Assembly (NCBI GenBank): GCA_025935675.1
Contig: JAICUU010000011.1
Coordinates: forward strand, 1-33,646
Length of the DNA: 33,646 nucleotides
Direction: 5' to 3'
Source of the DNA: Burkholderiales bacterium
GTDB taxonomy: Bacteria > Pseudomonadota > Gammaproteobacteria > Burkholderiales > Casimicrobiaceae
In this document: piece by piece, positions 22,644 to 33,646 of the stretch
How the letters are laid out: every line of letters begins with the position of its first letter
Numbering within the stretch: position 1 is the first letter of the stretch
Notes under the pieces: model-generated
What the model saw: the letters and a program-made list of their open reading frames with translations, nothing else
Database searches by the model: none
Told to the model about the DNA's origin: nothing
Position numbers and translations under genes: made by a program

Positions 22644-25600
22644 TTACACCGAGAGGGTTGCCAATAACCCTTCTGCCACCTTCCGCTCGGCCACATCGAC
22701 GTCGTCGCCCGCCGCGTCGCACAGCGCGCGCAGCCGCGTGCGGCCCTCGTCGCGCAGCGCTGGATCGTCGAGCCGCGCGAGGTCGATCGCGGCGCGCAGC
22801 GCATGCAGCATCGCGCCCTGCTGGCGCGCGATGTCGAGCGCGGTGCGCAGCGACGCGGCGCTGGCGTCGAGATCGCCGGTCGCCTGCGCGGTCGCCGCGG
22901 CGAGCAGGCGATGGAGCTCGGGCACGTACATGCCTACGCCCGGCTCGCTGACCGTGTCGATGGCGGTGCGCAACAGCGTCGCCGCATCGGCCGCCCGGCC
23001 CGCGCGGAGCCGCGCGTCCCCCAGCAGCATCGCGTAGTAGCGGAACATCGGTCCGACGGCGGTGGCGCGCGGATACTCGGCTTCCATCGCCGCGAGGCCG
23101 CCATCGACGTCGCCGCCGGCGACGCGCGCCCAGCTCTCGACCATCGTCGCCTGCGCGCGATGAGGCGCCATCGTATAGCGCTCGGCGAGCTCGAGGAGCC
23201 TTCGCGACAGCTCGAGCGCGCCGCGATGATCGCCGGATTGCTGGTGACAGGCGAGGACGTTCGCCATCGCGTGGCCGAGCGACGGCGGGTGGCGCAACGC
23301 CTCGGCGAGCTCGAATCCCCGGGTCGCGCGGTCGAGCGCCGCGCCCTGGCGACCGGTGGCGGTGCAGGCGACCGCTGCGACGCAATACGCGCAGACCCCG
23401 GGGTCGTGGCCGCCGAATACGGGGCCCATCCACGCGTGCCTCGCGCGATCGTAGCGGCCTGCGCCTTCGTCGGACAGCGCGCGCGCCATCGCGAATTCGC
23501 CGCGGAACATCGCCGTCGACCAGCGGCAGTGGATGCTCTCCAGCGCGAGGTCATCGTCGCCGGTCCTGGCGGCGAGCTCGATCAGCGCGTCGGCGCGGTC
23601 GCGCGCGAGATCGAGCCGGCGACCGACGAGCACGGTGTACCACTGGCCCCACGTCGACTTGAACAGCGCCGCGGCGTCGTCGAGCGCGGTGGCGAGCGCC
23701 TGCGCGCGGTCATAGACCGCGGCGACGTCGGCATGCTGCACGCCGCGCAGGTTGGCGAGTACGGGACCGAGCTTCAGCGACAGTGCGAGCTCGCGCGCGG
23801 TGCGCGCCTCGGCCGCCTCCGCCTTCGCCGCCTGCGCCAGCGCGGCATGGTAATGCGTCGCCGCTTCGGCCATCGACGCGCGCGCCGCCGAGCGGTCGCC
23901 GGCGCGCTCGCTGTAGACCGATGCCATCGCCGCATCGCCCGCGTGCGCGAAATGCTGCGCGAGGAGCTCGGGCTCCGCCTCGGCGATCGCCGGGAACGAC
24001 GATAGCAGCGTGTGCGCGATGAGGCCGTGCAGCGCGTGGCGGCGCGTGCGCAAGAGGCTCTCGTAGGCGACGTCGCGCAACAGCGCATGCCGGAAGCGGT
24101 AGGCGAGCGCCACGCCGGCGCCCTCGCGGACCGCGATGCCCGCATCGACGAGGCTCTCCATGTGCATGGCGAGCGTGTCGGCCGGCGTGCCCGAGACACT
24201 GGCGAGAAGGACATACGAGAACTGCTGGCCGATCACCGCGGCGATCTGCGCCGTGTCCTTCGCGCCACCCAGGCGGTCGAGTCGCGCCATCAGCGAATCG
24301 CGCAGCGTCTCCGGGACGCTCACGTATTCCTGCATCGCCTCGACCACCGACTTGGCGAGCTCCTCGGCGTACAGCGGCACGCCGTCGGCCTTGGCGACGA
24401 TGTCGTCGACGAGCGCGCGCGGCAGCCGGTCGCGCCCGGCGATCTCGGCGACGAGCTGCCGGCATTGCGCGCCGTCGAGGCGATCGACGACGAGCGCGCC
24501 GACGTTGTCGCGCGACGGCCACGCAATGGCCGGCTCGGGCCGCGCGGTGACGACGACCATCACCGGCGCTCCCGCGATCGACTCGATCAGCTTCGTTAGG
24601 AGGTCGCGGGTCGACGGATCGATCCAGTGCGCATCCTCGAGGAGCAGCAGCACCGGGGCGTTCTCGGCGAGGCGCTTCAGCACGTCGACCAGCACGGCGA
24701 GCGTCGCCGACTTGCGCTGGAAGGGCAGGAGGTCGGGTGCCGGGTAGCGCGCCGCCGGCAGCGCGAGGAGATCGGCGAGGAGCGCGATCGACGTCGGATC
24801 GGTCGCGCCTTTCGAGTGCGCGAGCATCGCCTCGAGCTTGTCGAGGCGCGCGTCGGCGCCGTCGTCCGGCGCGAAGCCGGCGGCGCGCTCGAGATGGCGG
24901 ATCACCGGGTAGAGCGCGCTGTTGACGTGATACGGCGAGCATTGCAGCGTGACACGATTGCGCTCGGCGTCGGGAATGGAACGCACCAGCGCATCGACGA
25001 GCCGCGACTTGCCCATCCCCGCCTCGCCGGTGACGATGACCGCCTGCCCTTCGCGCGCCACCGCCCGCTGCCAGCGTGCCTGCAGGACGGCGAGCTCGAC
25101 CTCGCGGCCGATGACCGCGCCAATCGGCGACGGCCGCGATGCCGCGAAGCGGCTCTCGGCGGAGGCCTCGCACTGCACCTTGAACACGCGCACCGGCGCG
25201 TCGAATCCCTTGAGCGCGCGCGAGCCCAAGTCGGCGAGGTCGAAGCGGTGCGCCAGCAGGCGCGCGGTCGCGAGGCTGATCAGGATCGCGTCGGCGTCCG
25301 CCTCGGATTGCAGCCGCGCGGCGAGATTTGGCGTGTCGCCGGCGATCGAATGCTCGCGTGCGGCGCCACTGCCCACGATGTCGCCGACGACGACCATGCC
25401 GGTGGCGATGCCGGTGCGCGTGCGCGACGGCGCGCCGCCCGGCGTCGGGATGCCGGCCATCGCGTCACGCAGCGCGATCGCCGCCCGCACCGCGTGCTCG
25501 GCCGAGTCCTCGCTCGCGTGCGGGTAACCGAAGTACGCCAGCACGCCGTCGCCCATGAACTTGGCGACGAAGCCGTCGTAGCGGGCGATCGATGCCGACG

Positions 25601-25955
25601 CCGCCTCGCGGAATCGGCCGATGTAGTCGCTCAGGTCCTCGGGATCGAGCGCGCGCCCGATCGTCGTCGAGCCGACGAGGTCGCAGAAGAGGACGGTGAC
25701 CTGGCGCCGCTCGGCGTCGTGTGCCGCCGGCTGCGACGCGGCCGTGCCTGCCGCGGGCGCGGGCTGTTCGGCGCGCGCCCCGTCGGACTTGAGCGCGAGC
25801 AGGAGCTTGCGACGGTGGCCGAGCGTGAGCCCGAGCTTCTCGAGGTCGCCATCAGAGAGCTCGCCGACGAGCGAGCGATCGATGTCGTTCGCGGCGAAGA
25901 CCGGCGCGTACTGCTGCAGGCCATGCCGTGCCAGCCAATCCGCGAAGTCGTCCAT
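22644..25955 (-). CDS. SAM domain - class III cyclase - NTPase - TPR regulatory protein
   Basis: 1103 residues. Residues 1-58 are a SAM domain ([17 protein letters not shown] ... [15 protein letters not shown]). Residues ~84-260 are one class III adenylate/guanylate cyclase domain carrying both half-sites: D92 (FCDLVGST), D136 ([12 protein letters not shown]), N210 and R214 (PNLAAR). It could therefore act as a homodimer with two sites. Residues ~278-560 hold an NTPase with Walker A GEAGMGKS (K316) and Walker [12 protein letters not shown]. The rest is helical and TPR-like. The SAM domain suggests oligomerization or partner binding. ATG 25955 is preceded by GGGAGCGG; reading on to 26165 adds no conserved sequence. 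It shares domain order with the sAC-like neighbour, but that one has a split C1/C2 and no SAM domain. Confidence 0.88.
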   Translation of the reverse strand: MDDFADWLARHGLQQYAPVFAANDIDRSLVGELSDGDLEKLGLTLGHRRKLLLALKSDGARAEQPAPAAGTAASQPAAHDAERRQVTVLFCDLVGSTTIGRALDPEDLSDYIGRFREAASASIARYDGFVAKFMGDGVLAYFGYPHASEDSAEHAVRAAIALRDAMAGIPTPGGAPSRTRTGIATGMVVVGDIVGSGAAREHSIAGDTPNLAARLQSEADADAILISLATARLLAHRFDLADLGSRALKGFDAPVRVFKVQCEASAESRFAASRPSPIGAVIGREVELAVLQARWQRAVAREGQAVIVTGEAGMGKSRLVDALVRSIPDAERNRVTLQCSPYHVNSALYPVIRHLERAAGFAPDDGADARLDKLEAMLAHSKGATDPTSIALLADLLALPAARYPAPDLLPFQRKSATLAVLVDVLKRLAENAPVLLLLEDAHWIDPSTRDLLTKLIESIAGAPVMVVVTARPEPAIAWPSRDNVGALVVDRLDGAQCRQLVAEIAGRDRLPRALVDDIVAKADGVPLYAEELAKSVVEAMQEYVSVPETLRDSLMARLDRLGGAKDTAQIAAVIGQQFSYVLLASVSGTPADTLAMHMESLVDAGIAVREGAGVALAYRFRHALLRDVAYESLLRTRRHALHGLIAHTLLSSFPAIAEAEPELLAQHFAHAGDAAMASVYSERAGDRSAARASMAEAATHYHAALAQAAKAEAAEARTARELALSLKLGPVLANLRGVQHADVAAVYDRAQALATALDDAAALFKSTWGQWYTVLVGRRLDLARDRADALIELAARTGDDDLALESIHCRWSTAMFRGEFAMARALSDEGAGRYDRARHAWMGPVFGGHDPGVCAYCVAAVACTATGRQGAALDRATRGFELAEALRHPPSLGHAMANVLACHQQSGDHRGALELSRRLLELAERYTMAPHRAQATMVESWARVAGGDVDGGLAAMEAEYPRATAVGPMFRYYAMLLGDARLRAGRAADAATLLRTAIDTVSEPGVGMYVPELHRLLAAATAQATGDLDASAASLRTALDIARQQGAMLHALRAAIDLARLDDPALRDEGRTRLRALCDAAGDDVDVAERKVAEGLLATLSV

Positions 25956-26027
25956 GGGCCGCTCCCGCCGCAGCGCGTGCGTGACGACTGCCCCGTCGCG
26001 CGCGGCTCCCCCCACGTGCCGGCGCAG

Positions 26028-26033
26028 TGTATA
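26028..26033 (-). promoter_or_regulatory. Possible -10 element of the SAM-cyclase gene
   Basis: TATACA on the minus strand, about 70 bases before ATG 25955. The position 17 bases upstream has no good -35, so the call is weak. Confidence 0.3.
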
Positions 26034-26082
26034 CCTGCGGGTGCGGGCTCGGATGCTGCGCTGCGGTATGATCGATTCGACG

Positions 26083-29000
26083 ATGAACGCCTCCGACAAT
26101 GCGCTGTTGGACGAGCTCGCGACGCGAGCCGACGATGCCCCGCGGCTGCGCGAGATCCCGTACAACTACACGTCGTTCTCGGATCGCGAGATCGTCATCC
26201 GCCTGTTGGGCGCACCGATGTGGCGGTTGCTCGAGGAGCTGCGCGCGGAGCGGCGCACCGGACGCTCGGCGCGGATGCTCTTCGAGGTGCTGGGCGACAT
26301 CTGGGTCGTCGAGCGCAATCCGTACCTGCAGGACGACCTCCTCGACAACCCGCGGCGGCAGAAGCTCCTCGTCGACGCTCTGCGCCACCGCCTGCGCGAG
26401 ATCGACAAGCGCCGCGCCGAGGCGGCCGCCGATGTCGAGCCTGCGCGCGACGCCAAGGTCGCGCGGCTCGTCGCCGCGGCGAGCGACGCCGTCGAGCGCT
26501 TCGCGCGCGGCTTCGTGGACACGCGCGACCTGCGCCGGCGCACGGTGCGCGTGCTGTCGCGGCACACGCATCGCCAGAACATTTCGTTCGACGGCCTCGC
26601 GCGCGTGTCGCATGTCACCGACGCCACCGACTGGCGGATCGAATACCCGTTCGTCGTGCTCACGCCGGACAGTGCCGACGAGGTGCGCGCGCTCGTGGAA
26701 GGCTGCATCGAGCTCGGCCTTTCGATCATCCCGCGTGGCGGCGGCACCGGCTACACCGGCGGCGCGATCCCGCTTACGCCGCGTTGCGCGGTCATCAATA
26801 CCGAGAAGCTCGAGCAGCTGTCGCCGGTCGAGCGCGTCATGCTCGCCGGCCATTCAGAGCCGGTGGCGACGATCGATGCGGGCGCGGGCGTGGTCACCCG
26901 GCGCGTGATGGACGCCGCCGAGCGGGAAGGGCTCGTGTTCGCCGTCGACCCGACGTCGGCCGACGCCTCGTGCATCGGCGGCAACGTGGCGATGAACGCC
27001 GGCGGCAAGAAGGCCGTGCTGTGGGGCACCGCGCTCGACAACCTCGTGTCGTGGCGGATGGTGACGCCGGACGCGCAATGGCTCGACATCGAGCGCGTCG
27101 ATCACAACCTCGGGCGGATCCATGACGCCGCGCAGGCGACGTTCGCGCTCACCTGGCGCAGCGCCGACGACGCGCGCGTGCTGCGGCAGGAAACGCTGAC
27201 GATCCCCGGCGGCGGTTTCCGCAAGGTTGGCCTCGGCAAGGACGTCACGGACAAGTTCCTCGCGGGCCTTCCCGGCGTGCAGAAGGAGGGCTGCGACGGC
27301 ATCATCGTCGGCGCGCGCTTCGTGCTGCACCGGATGCCGCCGGCGATCCGCACCGTATGCCTCGAGTTCTTCGGCACGGCGCGCGCGTCGACGCCGGCGA
27401 TCGTCGAGATCAAGTCGCACCTCGATGCGCGTCCGCACGGCGCGATCCTCGCGGGGCTCGAGCATCTCGACGAGCGCTATGTGAAGGCGGTCGGCTACGC
27501 GACCAAGGCCAAGCGCCACGGACGGCCGAAGATGGTGCTGATCGGCGACATCGTCGGCGAGACCGACGACGGCGTCGCACGCGCCGCGTCCGAGGTGATC
27601 CGCATCGCCAACGCGCGCGGCGCCGAGGGCTTCGTCGCCGTGTCGGCGGAGGCGCGCCGCACGTTCTGGCTCGACCGCGCGCGCACTGCGGCGATCGCAC
27701 GCCACACCAACGCCTTCAAGATCAACGAGGACGTGGTGATCCCGCTCGACCGCCTCGGCGACTACACGGACGGGGTCGAGCGCATCAACATCGAGCTGTC
27801 GATCCGCAACAAGCTCGCGCTCGTCACGGCGCTCCAGGCGCTCTTCGCGTCGCCCGATTTCGCGCGGCTCCTCGACGTCGACGCGGAGAAGCGGCCCGGC
27901 GACGAGACGATCGCGGCCAGCAGGGAAGAGGCGCGCACGCTGGCCGAGAACGTGTCGGCGCGCTGGCAGGGTCTGCTGACTCGGCTCGACGAGACGTTCG
28001 CCGCGCTGCAGGACCATTCGCTCGTCGTGTCGTGGAAGGCCGAGCTGCGCGCGCCGCTGGCCGAGATCTTCGACGGCGCGGGCTTCGAGCCGGTGCGCGC
28101 TGCGATCGACCGCGCCCACGCGCGCGTGCTGAGAAGCCGCGTGTTCGTGGCGCTGCACATGCATGCCGGCGACGGCAACGTGCACACCAACATCCCCGTC
28201 AATTCCGACGACTATGCGATGCTCAGCGCGGCGAACGCGGCGGTGGCGAGGATCATGGCGCTGGCGCGCGCGCTGGGCGGCGTCATCTCGGGCGAGCACG
28301 GCATCGGCATCACCAAGCTCGAGTACCTGACCGACGACGAGCTCGCGCCATTCGCCGCGTACAAGCACAGGGTCGACCCGCACGGCCGCTTCAACCAGGG
28401 CAAGCTGCTGCGCCAGGACGCGCTGCCCGCCGACCTCACCAACGCCTACACGCCGAGCTTCTCGCTGATCGGCCACGAGAGCCTGATCCTCGAGCAGAGC
28501 GCGATCGGCGAGATCGCCGACTCGATCAAGGATTGCCTGCGCTGCGGCAAGTGCAAGCCGGTGTGCGCGACCCACGTGCCGCGCGCCAACCTCCTCTATT
28601 CGCCGCGCAACAAGATCCTCGCCACCTCGCTGCTGACCGAGGCGTTCCTCTACGAGGAGCAGACGCGCCGCGGCGTGAGCCTGCGGCATTTCGACGAGTT
28701 CGCCGACGTCGCCGACCATTGCACCGTCTGCCACAAGTGCAAGAACCCGTGCCCGGTCGACATCGACTTCGGCGACGTGTCGATCGCGATGCGCAACCTG
28801 CTGCGAAGGCAGGGCAAGCACCGCTCGAGCATGGGCACGCGCCTTGCGATGGCGTATCTCACCGCGACCGATCCGGCGACGATCAAGCTCTTGAAGACGC
28901 TGATGATCGACATCGGCTACCGCGCGCAGCGCGCCGCGAGCGCGATCGCGCGCCGCACCGGACTCGTGCGCCGGCAGGTCGCGCATCCGCCGGCGACCAC

Positions 29001-29940
29001 CGGCACGCCGTCGGTTAAGGCGCAGGTGATCCACTTCGTCAACAAGCCGATGCCCGGCGGGTTGCCGAAGCGCACGGCGCGCGCGCTCCTCGACATCGAG
29101 GACGACACGATCGTGCCGATCATCCGCGACGCCGCGAAGATCGACGACGATTCCGACGCGGTGTTCTATTTCCCGGGTTGCGGATCCGAGCGGCTGTTCT
29201 CGCAGGTGGGGCTCGCGACGCAGGCGATGCTGCATCACGTCGGCGCGCTGACGGTGCTGCCGCCGGGATATCTGTGCTGCGGCTACCCGCAGACGTCGGC
29301 GGGCAACCACGACAAGGGGCAGGCGATCACGACGTCGAACCGCGTGCTGTTCCACCGCGTCGCCAACACGCTCAACTACCTCGACATCAAGACGGTGATC
29401 GTGTCCTGCGGCACGTGCATGGACCAGCTGCAGAAATACGAGTTCGACCGGATCTTCCCGGGCTCGCGCCTCCTCGACATCCACGAATACCTGCTCGAGA
29501 AGGGCGTCAAGCTCGAAGGCGTCGAGGGCGTGCGCTACATGTACCACGACCCCTGCCACACGCCGATGAAGACGTACGCGCCGCTCACCGTGGTCAACAC
29601 GCTGATGGGTACGCCGGTGGCGGCGAACGAGCGCTGCTGCGGCGAGTCCGGCACGCTGGCGGTGACGCGACCCGACATCGCGACGCAGGTCCGGTTCCGC
29701 AAGGAAGAAGAGATGCGCAAGGGCGCTGCGGCGCTGCGCGCGGGCGATGCGCACACGAAGGTCAAGGTGCTGACATCGTGCCCGTCGTGCCTGCAGGGCC
29801 TGTCGCGCTTCGACGATGATGCCGGCACGACCGCCGACTACATCGTCGTCGAGATCGCGCGCCACGTGCTCGGCGCGAACTGGATGGCGGACTTCGTCGC
29901 GCGCGCGAACAACGGCGGCATCGAGCGCGTGCTGGTGTAG
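26083..29940 (+). CDS. DUF3683-type FAD-linked oxidase fused to a Fe-S / CCG-domain reductase
   Basis: About 1285 residues. The N-terminal ~130 residues ([20 protein letters not shown]) are the DUF3683 extension. A PCMH/VAO FAD domain follows, with [18 protein letters not shown] near residue 217 and [20 protein letters not shown]. The FAD-oxidase C-terminal domain ends [15 protein letters not shown] ... [14 protein letters not shown]. Two 4Fe-4S motifs follow, [11 protein letters not shown] (from C818) and [12 protein letters not shown] (from C880), then two CCG half-domains ([10 protein letters not shown] ... CCGYPQ; DPCHTP ... CCGESG). This resembles GlcD fused to GlpC/GlcF: a respiratory dehydrogenase for a 2-hydroxy acid such as D-lactate, glycolate or 2-hydroxyglutarate. 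ATG 26068 is an alternative start. TATGAT at 26067 could instead be a -10, which would leave almost no leader. Confidence 0.9.
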   Translation: MNASDNALLDELATRADDAPRLREIPYNYTSFSDREIVIRLLGAPMWRLLEELRAERRTGRSARMLFEVLGDIWVVERNPYLQDDLLDNPRRQKLLVDALRHRLREIDKRRAEAAADVEPARDAKVARLVAAASDAVERFARGFVDTRDLRRRTVRVLSRHTHRQNISFDGLARVSHVTDATDWRIEYPFVVLTPDSADEVRALVEGCIELGLSIIPRGGGTGYTGGAIPLTPRCAVINTEKLEQLSPVERVMLAGHSEPVATIDAGAGVVTRRVMDAAEREGLVFAVDPTSADASCIGGNVAMNAGGKKAVLWGTALDNLVSWRMVTPDAQWLDIERVDHNLGRIHDAAQATFALTWRSADDARVLRQETLTIPGGGFRKVGLGKDVTDKFLAGLPGVQKEGCDGIIVGARFVLHRMPPAIRTVCLEFFGTARASTPAIVEIKSHLDARPHGAILAGLEHLDERYVKAVGYATKAKRHGRPKMVLIGDIVGETDDGVARAASEVIRIANARGAEGFVAVSAEARRTFWLDRARTAAIARHTNAFKINEDVVIPLDRLGDYTDGVERINIELSIRNKLALVTALQALFASPDFARLLDVDAEKRPGDETIAASREEARTLAENVSARWQGLLTRLDETFAALQDHSLVVSWKAELRAPLAEIFDGAGFEPVRAAIDRAHARVLRSRVFVALHMHAGDGNVHTNIPVNSDDYAMLSAANAAVARIMALARALGGVISGEHGIGITKLEYLTDDELAPFAAYKHRVDPHGRFNQGKLLRQDALPADLTNAYTPSFSLIGHESLILEQSAIGEIADSIKDCLRCGKCKPVCATHVPRANLLYSPRNKILATSLLTEAFLYEEQTRRGVSLRHFDEFADVADHCTVCHKCKNPCPVDIDFGDVSIAMRNLLRRQGKHRSSMGTRLAMAYLTATDPATIKLLKTLMIDIGYRAQRAASAIARRTGLVRRQVAHPPATTGTPSVKAQVIHFVNKPMPGGLPKRTARALLDIEDDTIVPIIRDAAKIDDDSDAVFYFPGCGSERLFSQVGLATQAMLHHVGALTVLPPGYLCCGYPQTSAGNHDKGQAITTSNRVLFHRVANTLNYLDIKTVIVSCGTCMDQLQKYEFDRIFPGSRLLDIHEYLLEKGVKLEGVEGVRYMYHDPCHTPMKTYAPLTVVNTLMGTPVAANERCCGESGTLAVTRPDIATQVRFRKEEEMRKGAAALRAGDAHTKVKVLTSCPSCLQGLSRFDDDAGTTADYIVVEIARHVLGANWMADFVARANNGGIERVLV

Positions 29941-30274
29941 CGGCCGTTGCCGGCCCGGCGGGCAAAAAAATCCCGCGACGCCAGGAAGATTCGCGTTCCC
30001 CGGAACCCTTGAGCGCGCCGCGGGCGGAGGCAAGCCTCGCGATCGGATGCGCAGCCTCTGCCGGCACGCCGATCGCACCACTCGCAGCATAGGGGCGCCG
30101 CGTCGCGCGCGGCAGCGAAAACTCGACCCGCGGCTGTCGAATATTCACTTGTCGGTTCAGCGCCGCCACGTGGCGCCCCGGGCAACGGCCGACGCGGCCG
30201 CTGTGCTATAAGCTGCGCAATCGAGTGGCCCTCGCGAGGTGCCGCAGGACACGCTGTCGGCCACAGTGCGATCG
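29941..30274. other. 334-base stretch between the FAD/Fe-S gene and the next gene
   Basis: No gene is evident. After the stop there is a small GC hairpin region with an A-run (GCGGGCAAAAAAAT) but no T-run, so I do not call a terminator. TATAAG at 30207-30212 is a good -10 candidate for the next gene, without a recognisable -35. Confidence 0.5.
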
Positions 30275-31888
30275 ATGAACACGGACCTCCGCAACGCAGC
30301 TGCCGCGACCGCCCCGAAATCGCGGCCGCCGCTCGCCTTCAGCGATCCCGACAGCGCGCTGCGCTGGGCCAAGACGCTGCCGTTCCTCAACGTCGCGCAG
30401 GTCTACGAGCAGGTCATCGGCCAGCTCGGCGCGGTGAGCGCCGCCGACTTCTCGCCGCGCGAGCGCGCGACGATCGCGGAGCTGATGCGCGAGCAGGCGA
30501 TGCACCTGCACACCGAGCTCGCGCGCCGCTACGCGGGCAAGCCCGTGCCCGCGGTCGACCGCGAGCTCGAGGCCGCGGACGAGGCGCTCACGCTGTGGAG
30601 CGCGCTCTGGGAGCAGTACTCGGCGTGCTTGAAACCGCTGCTCGAGGGCGATCCCGAGCTCGCCGGCGTCAAGGCCAAGATCCTGCAGCGCGGCCTGCAC
30701 GTCGGCAAGCAGCTCCTCGTCGTGCACGGGCTCGCGCGCCGCGTGCCGCCGCCGTCGTTCTGGCAGGAGCTCCACGCGTACTACCGCCTCGCCGAGATCC
30801 TCGACTGCACGGTCACCGCCGTGTCCGACGACCTCAATCCGCATGCGGTGGGCACGTCGTGCTACTCGATGTACATGCACGCGCTCCTGATGGGGCTCGC
30901 CGACCCGTTCTCGATGTCGGTGCGGCAGATCGAGCTCGCCGACCGCTGGCTCGCGCAGTGGGCGCGCAAGGTGTTCCCGTACGACCAGGAGCGCGAGACC
31001 GAGGGCCCGGTGATCGTCGTCGACCTGGACAGCGCGTCGGGCGCGTCGCTCGTCGCCGCGACGCCGGCGGAACCGGCGGCATCGCTGCGCTTCTGCTACC
31101 CGGGCAAGCTCGCGATGAGCGTGCGCGGGCGCCTGAAGCGCCTGTCCACCGGCGCCAATCCCGCCGAGCTGCAGCTCGGTCACGACGTGTCGGTCGAGCA
31201 ATGCGTCGCGCTGCTCACGCACCTCGATCTCCACTGGTACCAGCGCGCGCCGGAGAAGGCGCCGGCGCCGCCGGCGCGCATCACGCTGTGCGGCGGCGGC
31301 GTGCCTGCCGCGTATTTCCGCGTCGGCGGCCGCACGTTCGACCGCCAGGATCCGCTGGGCCGGACGTCGTACCAGGGCACGCAGCACCTGCAGACGCTCG
31401 GCGCGCTCACCGACTACGACCGCAACAAGGAAGAGGCCGAGCGCACGTGGCCCTGGGAGCCGTGGACCGGCCGCTACGAATGGTCGGCGGCGGAAATCTC
31501 GCGCGATGCGCGCGGCCGGCACCGCTGGTTCCTCGACGCGCTGTGCGCGGTCAACGACGGCGAGCGCACGCGCCTGGGCTACGTGACGCGCGTCGCGCTC
31601 GGCGCCAACGAGCATCTCGCGTTGTCGCTCGCGCTGTGGCAGGGCAACCCGCGCACGATGGCGGTACGGCCGCTGTCGCATGCGTTCTCCGAGGATCCGC
31701 CGATGCCGGTGATCCTGCTGTCCGAGACGCCCGAGGAGAAGGCCAGCGCGATCGTGCCCCCGCGCACGTTCAGCCCCGGGCGCCTTCTGCGCTCGATGGA
31801 CGCGGGCCCGGAGCGCAACCTCAAGCTCCTGCGCCTCGTGCAGCGCGGCGCCGATTTCGAGCGCGTCGCGTTCGAGGAAACGCGCTGA
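30275..31888 (+). CDS. Conserved-looking cytoplasmic protein of unknown function
   Basis: 537 residues from ATG 30275, or 549 from GTG 30239; neither has a strong ribosome site. There is no signal peptide or membrane segment. Residues ~10-230 are largely helical (LRWAKTLPFLNVAQVYEQVIGQL, FWQELHAYYRLAEILDC). The second half is beta-rich with an acidic DLDSASGASLV and LCGGGVPAAYFRVGGRTFDRQD segment. It ends LRSMDAGPERNLKLLRLVQRGADFERVAF. The helical half followed by a beta-rich half recalls betaproteobacterial proteins carrying a degenerate PilZ-like C-terminus, but the RxxxR...D/NxSxxG signature is not present, so I assign no function. Its own -10 suggests a single-gene unit. Confidence 0.75.
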   Translation: MNTDLRNAAAATAPKSRPPLAFSDPDSALRWAKTLPFLNVAQVYEQVIGQLGAVSAADFSPRERATIAELMREQAMHLHTELARRYAGKPVPAVDRELEAADEALTLWSALWEQYSACLKPLLEGDPELAGVKAKILQRGLHVGKQLLVVHGLARRVPPPSFWQELHAYYRLAEILDCTVTAVSDDLNPHAVGTSCYSMYMHALLMGLADPFSMSVRQIELADRWLAQWARKVFPYDQERETEGPVIVVDLDSASGASLVAATPAEPAASLRFCYPGKLAMSVRGRLKRLSTGANPAELQLGHDVSVEQCVALLTHLDLHWYQRAPEKAPAPPARITLCGGGVPAAYFRVGGRTFDRQDPLGRTSYQGTQHLQTLGALTDYDRNKEEAERTWPWEPWTGRYEWSAAEISRDARGRHRWFLDALCAVNDGERTRLGYVTRVALGANEHLALSLALWQGNPRTMAVRPLSHAFSEDPPMPVILLSETPEEKASAIVPPRTFSPGRLLRSMDAGPERNLKLLRLVQRGADFERVAFEETR

Positions 31889-31917
31889 CGGAACGTGCCG
31901 TCACCGCGACGTCAGGC

Positions 31918-31999
31918 CGTCATCCCCGCGAAGGCGGGGATCCAGTCGTAGCGCCCAAGTGACTGCCACGGCTGGATTCCCGCCTTCGCGGGAATGACG
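31918..31999. repeat. Inverted pair of short interspersed repeats (REP/REPIN-like)
   Basis: A 28-base unit at 31918-31945 (begins CGTCATCCCCGCGAAGGCGG) and its near-perfect reverse complement at 31972-31999 (ends TTCGCGGGAATGACG), with 26 bases between. Each unit contains its own small palindrome (CCCGC-GAAG-GCGGG). This sequence family is common between genes in betaproteobacteria and gives rise to spurious HSREGGNP peptides when translated. It lies between the unknown gene and the YyaL gene. Confidence 0.9.
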
Positions 32000-32080
32000 A
32001 GTCGTCGGGTATCCTCGACGCTTTGCAACGCCCGCGTCGGCGCGCGCCGTGTCGCGACCCGCTTCGCTCATCCGATCGCC

Positions 32081-33646
<1,566 letters not shown>

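Noticed and set aside
22636-22647. Palindrome GTAAGCGCTTAC between comM and the SAM-cyclase gene as a terminator
   Set aside because: It has no loop or T-run. It arises because two TAA stop codons face each other across four bases.
29952-29980. Terminator after the FAD/Fe-S gene
   Set aside because: The small GC stems are followed by an A-run, not a T-run, and no minus-strand gene ends there.
26854-30090. A 1078-codon open frame on the minus strand opposite the FAD/Fe-S gene
   Set aside because: Low-complexity Arg/Asp/Val product, no motif; shadow of the real gene on the other strand.

Overview
The window looks like chromosomal DNA of a high-GC betaproteobacterium, probably Burkholderiales-like. 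Supporting signs are a Bug-type (TctC) periplasmic receptor with TctB/TctA, a torF / ubiK / comM(yifB) gene set that in many Burkholderiales I remember as near neighbours, a DUF3683-type FAD/Fe-S oxidoreductase, and an inverted pair of the GTCATTCCCGCGAAGGCGGG repeat common in that class. Codon use is uniformly GC-rich, so long antisense open frames are everywhere and were disregarded.

Layout. (1) 1-377 (-): 5' part of a TorF-type porin gene. It has a good -24/-12 (sigma-54) promoter and an NtrC-like dyad upstream. (2) 0.7-14.5 kb: a catabolic block in two transcription units around a GntR/HutC-type regulator (7097-7837, -). Unit 1 (907-7086) is tctC-tctB-tctA, a CoA-acylating aldehyde dehydrogenase and an AMP-forming acyl-CoA ligase. 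Unit 2 (7970-14494) is a TSUP/TauE-like membrane protein, an enolase-superfamily enzyme of the muconate-lactonizing/dipeptide-epimerase type, a complete glutamate-mutase-like adenosylcobalamin system (GlmS-like, MutL/GlmL-like, GlmE-like) and a zeta-crystallin-type quinone oxidoreductase. (3) 14590: ubiK. (4) 15.3-17 kb: a secreted protein of unknown function followed by a strong terminator. (5) 17-26 kb: two very large cyclase-NTPase-TPR proteins on the minus strand, one on each side of comM. (6) 26-30 kb: a fused FAD oxidase / Fe-S reductase. (7) 30.3-31.9 kb: a conserved-looking protein of unknown function. (8) an inverted repeat pair. (9) 32081 to the end: the 5' part of a YyaL/DUF255 protein.

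How block 2 may work. The regulator gene and both units share one DNA motif, a 12-bp imperfect palindrome close to TCATGTACATGA, at 679-690 and 7845-7856. It lies at nearly the same distance from matching TTGACG...ACACT promoters of both units, and at 7845-7856 it also covers the -10 of the regulator gene. This ties uptake of an organic acid (TctCBA), its CoA activation or reduction, and a B12-dependent carbon-skeleton rearrangement into one putative regulon. In the GlmE-like subunit the adenosine-binding Lys/Glu and two of the three substrate-gripping arginines align with glutamate mutase, but the third arginine and the glutamate that holds the substrate amino group are both leucine. I therefore think it is not a glutamate mutase and that the cluster encodes an unassigned pathway for a non-amino acid. 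This is the most interesting part of the window.

A second oddity of the block is that three of its junctions (tctA/ALDH, glmS/mutL, mutL/glmE) are bridged by mini-ORFs. Each starts on the upstream stop codon (ATGA or GTGA) and stops on the downstream start codon. The last one is expanded as three tandem 63-bp (21-codon) units. Nothing here was checked with a search or alignment tool; family assignments rest on motif recognition.
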